This document shows positions 60,201 to 64,000 of a stretch of DNA of 64,000 nucleotides, piece by piece; within the stretch, counting starts at the first letter, position 1, and each line of letters opens with the position of its first letter. The notes under the pieces were generated by a model. That model searched no databases, was not told where the DNA came from, and saw only the letters and a program-made list of their open reading frames with translations. The position numbers and the translations under genes were made by a program. The stretch spans positions 12,247,234-12,311,233 of the forward strand of contig NC_085059.1 in the NCBI RefSeq assembly GCF_963662255.1. Direction: 5' to 3'. Source of the stretch: Cinclus cinclus. Its lineage: Eukaryota > Chordata > Aves > Passeriformes > Cinclidae.

Positions 60201-63200
60201 TTTTACAAAAATGAGGCCTCACAAAAAGGATGGAAGTTGCATAATGTCTATTCCATTCGTTTCATATATTTACTCAAGGCATTTCCCCCCTAGAGAATAA
60301 TTACATCACCACCACTCAGGCAGCAGGCAACTACAAGACTCACTTTACAGAACTACAGAACATGAAGACCTCTATTTTGTATAAAATGAAGAAAAATCCC
60401 AAGTTTTTCAATATTATATGGTTTGGAAAGTATCACTTCAACTACTACATACTGAAATCAGCTTAATATGAAGAGAAACTCCATCTGCACAAATAACTTT
60501 TTCTGTGCTTTTGAATAATTAAAAAAAATATGCAAACCAACATCTAGTGCTTTAAGTACAGATATAAAACCAGAAAAAGGCGTGAGAGCTTGGTAATTAG
60601 GAAAAGAAAATTAATTAGGAATGCAATGTCGGCATGTGATACATTAATGTATGGTCAGCTGTTTAATAGCAAGAAAGGCATGGATGCATCAGAAATCTGA
60701 CTGTACCATGAGCATATCAATTTGATTTAAAAGTCATAGTTATGATTATATATTTTTCTTCTTTTCAGTCATTATTAAAGTAGAAGCATTAAGTGGGAAA
60801 CCCTAAATGTTAAGAAATTTTCCTTAAAATTTATCTCCAAAGCACTTTTCATTTAGATTGCTTGAAAAACTGCTTCCTAATAGTTAGAACTGGGATATGG
60901 GTAGTGAAAACTGATCTAAGCCAGTTCTCAGCACGTGGACCAAAACTGCTTTTCTACAGCTGAGGTTTTAAGAAGTTCAGTTAAATATTTTTAAAGGAGA
61001 AAAGCAAACCGGTTGTGTATCTTCGTATTTAACCTTGAGATAAGACCACAGGAAAAGCTGCTCTCAAGACACTTCCTACTTAAACACAACCAAAAAGTGT
61101 CAGAAGTCTCCACAGAAACCTCATCCTGAATGAAGTTTTCAGGATTCAGATTTCAGTTTTCCTCATCCTTTACTTTCAGAGACTCTGGTCATCTCTTAGA
61201 CATCCTACTAAGTTTCCAATTTCACTACTTGCATTTCCCTGTTTCACAGGGGGCTGCTCTGTGCCCTGAGTACTCTTATTTCACAACACTTGCAAATTCT
61301 GGAACAGAACACAACACATGGTTAAAATGAAACTAATTACTATCAGGCCAGAAAAAAGCAGGCACAGTAGAAACTGCAGACCTGGATGTTACAAAAGCAA
61401 ATGCATTCTCCTCCCATTCCTGGAGAGTGCTCTAGTTCATTTATCGCTAGTTTTCAAACAAAATATTACTGGTCATTACTGACTAAAACTCCTCTCAAGC
61501 CTAAATGACAAAGCCTTCAGCTTAACATGCATTCCAAGCTGTAATACCTTCTCAGTGTAAACAGTCAATTCAATTCGTCTTACTTCATCCCCAAATTGGT
61601 TTTTTCAGTCTTTTTTTTGGATTTACATCTCAAGCTAAATCACTGCTGTGACAGCGAATCTCTTTGTCCACCTTGTCTTCAGGGAGATGAAATCATATCT
61701 TTGAAAATTAAACTCTTAACAACTAACAGGTGATGTGTTGACACAAAGCCAATTTCTGAACACGCAAATTCCAACAGGAACAAGTCAGGGGTTTCTAAAA
61801 AAATTGTGAAGCTGCTCCTCAAAGAAAATTGAAAACAATATCCAGAAATCAAAGATAAATGAATGTTGATACAATTCCACTGAGAAAAATACGTATTTGC
61901 TACAAAGTCAACTACATGACAAGGAGTCTGCTTATTGTACTTCAAATTAATCATCTTTCCCATCAGCATTTTATTGACTTGAGATTCATTTGACATGATT
62001 CTGGAAGGTTTTAACCCAATCAACCAAGGCTATTAAGAGTTTCCTGCATTCTTCTCTCCGTGTATTCCACCCAATCCCCCAGGAACCTGCTGTTGCAAGA
62101 GTGAAGGTAGAATAATTTAACAACACTTTCCCTCTTACACATTCCAATAAAACAGTTCTCAGCCTTGGTTCAAAATCATGGAAATCTGATGCAGCGAAAA
62201 TCAGCTCAAGAAACTTTACTGCTATGAACAAGCCTTGATGAAACCTTAAAGTTCAGCAGGGCAATCATTCTCAATCATTCTCTTAGGATGTGATAAAAAC
62301 ACCAATCCTTTCAGTCTTGAGTGTCTGAGCTTTATCAACACTAGGCTCCTTAAAGGAAAAGCTGTTAACTTTGCCAAGTTATTTTAAGTCTTGCATTTCT
62401 GTGGGGCAGATGACAGACTGCTGTTTACATAAAACACAAATTCATGCCACAAAAGCCACTTCAAATTAGAGCCTTCTGATCTGACTTACATGTCTCTTCA
62501 GCTTTTTTCTACACTTTAATACATTTTTTTAAGAGATCAAATGTTATTTAATGCACTTTTTTTTGTTTTTAGATTTTAATTTCTTGCTTACTATTGTTCT
62601 GTAAAAGATATGAGATCAATTTTCAGGAAAACCTGAATTTCAACTCAGACGTTATAATGGTCACACCCTGAGTGCAAATTTAAAGAGACAGCCTAGCTCT
62701 TCTCCACTAGAATCCTGATCTAAATCAAATCAGCCTTTATTCTTTTTCACTGGAGCTTCCTCCACCTGGCAGTACACTTTACTGTTCCTCATAACAGCTT
62801 ACATATATTTTAGAATATGATTAAAGTAACTGCTGCCAGACATTACGTGATCAAGAGCAGCACGTGCCACTTGGGGACATGGTTTAGTGCTGGATTTGGC
62901 AGTGCCAGGTTCACAGTGGGACTTGATGATCTTGGAGGGCTTTTCCAATCTAAATGATTCCCTGTATGCTTTGGTCTGGCTGTTAAAGAATACAGGAGAC
63001 CACTCACATCCTGAGACCTGGTCATGGCTTAGTCTTTAATGCCGCATTTCTAAACACTGAAGAAATCAAGAGTTCTTGCTGTAACTTCCCTGAAGCAAAG
63101 CTCATATCCAGTCTGACCTCAGGTCCTCAGCCAGTGCCCAAGGGCAGGTGGGATGGAGCATTAAAGGACCAAGCAAACCTAAAATGCTATTTTTCCAGAA

Positions 63201-64000
63201 CATTCCCTCTGATTTCAGCCATGTGCAGCTGAGTGCCCCCACCCAAGTTACTGAATCCATTCAGAAAAGCTTAGCACCATTTTAGTAACCATAACATCTT
63301 GCACTAACCATACTACAGACATTTTTGCAATTTGGGAGAAAAATACCTCCTGTTTGGTTAAGAAATATTGTATTTCACTATATATCCCCTAAATTTATTT
63401 TTCCCCGGTGATGTTTATATTGAGGATGGAGCATTTAATCTGATGGCATTGAAGAATCCATATGGAATTTAATTTCTAAAGGTAATTCAAGGAAAAAATA
63501 TACTTTGGAAAAATACTGAAGACCAAAGACGGAACATTATCTGAACTCAGGCATTCTAAATAATCCCCATGGAAAAAAGGTGGAAAAAAATCATACTTAT
63601 AATACTTGATGCAAGAACTTCTAAAATTTGAGAATATCTGAGGAAAGAAACTGCTTGGTAAATACGCACTGTGGAGTCAGGATGTCTTCCCGCTTCTACC
63701 CAGTTGTGCTACAACTGTCATTCCAAGAATAAAGGGCCAAAGAAGAAAAGACTTAAGCTTTATAGATTTTTGTTTTATTCTCCTCAACGAGGAATTCCAG
63801 TTAAGATAAAGGTATGGGTAGGAAAAAACTGTATAGCGAAATCAGCCACATTTTTGCTCTACACTTCTCTTACACCCCATTCTTCCAAACAAAGGCTGAT
63901 ACCAGTATTAAATTGAGCAGCAATATATAGACTAAATACTCTGCTGCAACTTGGCCAAATAAACAGATGAAAATACTTACTAAATATGAAGTATTCAATG
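57259..64000 (-). other. Partial macroH2A1 intron running off the window
   Basis: At least 6742 bp of intron lie upstream of the first visible exon, ending at acceptor CCCCAG. One CR1 tail fragment is present (about 62864-62968). I looked for the exon encoding the N-terminal tail and first histone-fold helices and did not find it. The stretch 58720-59130 is more GC-rich but has no recognisable coding content. Confidence 0.85.
62864..62968 (+). mobile_element. CR1 LINE 3' tail, different subfamily
   Basis: TGCCACTTGGGGACATGG, TTTAGTGCTGGATTTGGCAG, GGGACTTGATGATCTTGGAG and TTTTCCAATCTAAATGATTC match the tail type of a second CR1 subfamily (dissimilar to the GGGCTTGGAGCAACCTGG type seen elsewhere). 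Confidence 0.88.

Noticed and set aside
57259..64000. Search for the macroH2A1 exon encoding residues 1-57
   Set aside because: No sequence matching the N-terminal tail or the GRMLRYIKK region was found on the minus strand, so it must lie outside the window.

Overview
The window looks avian. It carries at least eight truncated CR1 LINE copies, several with the typical CR1 3' tail, and one gene that can be read exon by exon. That gene is the histone variant macroH2A1 (MACROH2A1/H2AFY) on the minus strand. I base the bird call on the CR1 content, the compact introns and the very high protein conservation; I cannot name the species.

Region 1-34810 appears intergenic. I found no supportable protein-coding gene, tRNA, rRNA or mobile-element ORF there. 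It holds unique AT-rich DNA, a T-tract at 3282-3338, a 729-bp GGAT tetranucleotide array at 4878-5606 with ~200-bp higher-order duplication, and most of the CR1 fragments. In mammals the 3' end of this gene faces the PITX1 gene desert. If synteny holds here, this DNA is the PITX1-side flank and could contain enhancers, but nothing read here proves that.

Region 34811-64000 is the 3' part of macroH2A1, read right to left. Its coding exons are 57258-57152 (end of the histone fold), 55731-55534 (end of the histone region plus basic linker), 53694-53584 (linker to macro domain), two alternative exons at 48512-48413 (macroH2A1.2) and 46951-46861 (macroH2A1.1), then 43078-42989, 39912-39738 and 35743-35578 with the stop codon. 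Joined phases are consistent at every junction. They give 315 residues (1.2 form) or 312 residues (1.1 form) after the 57 residues encoded beyond position 64000, matching the known 372- and 369-residue proteins.

The most interesting readable feature is how the two isoforms are kept apart. Both alternative exons have length 1 mod 3. Including both, or skipping both, creates an early stop, so the reading frame itself enforces mutual exclusivity. ACTAAC motifs (QKI-type sites or branch points) lie next to three of the relevant splice sites, and the exon before the switch has a tandem AAG-AAG-AAG acceptor. I did not find an undescribed biological system; the findings are local and mostly regulatory.
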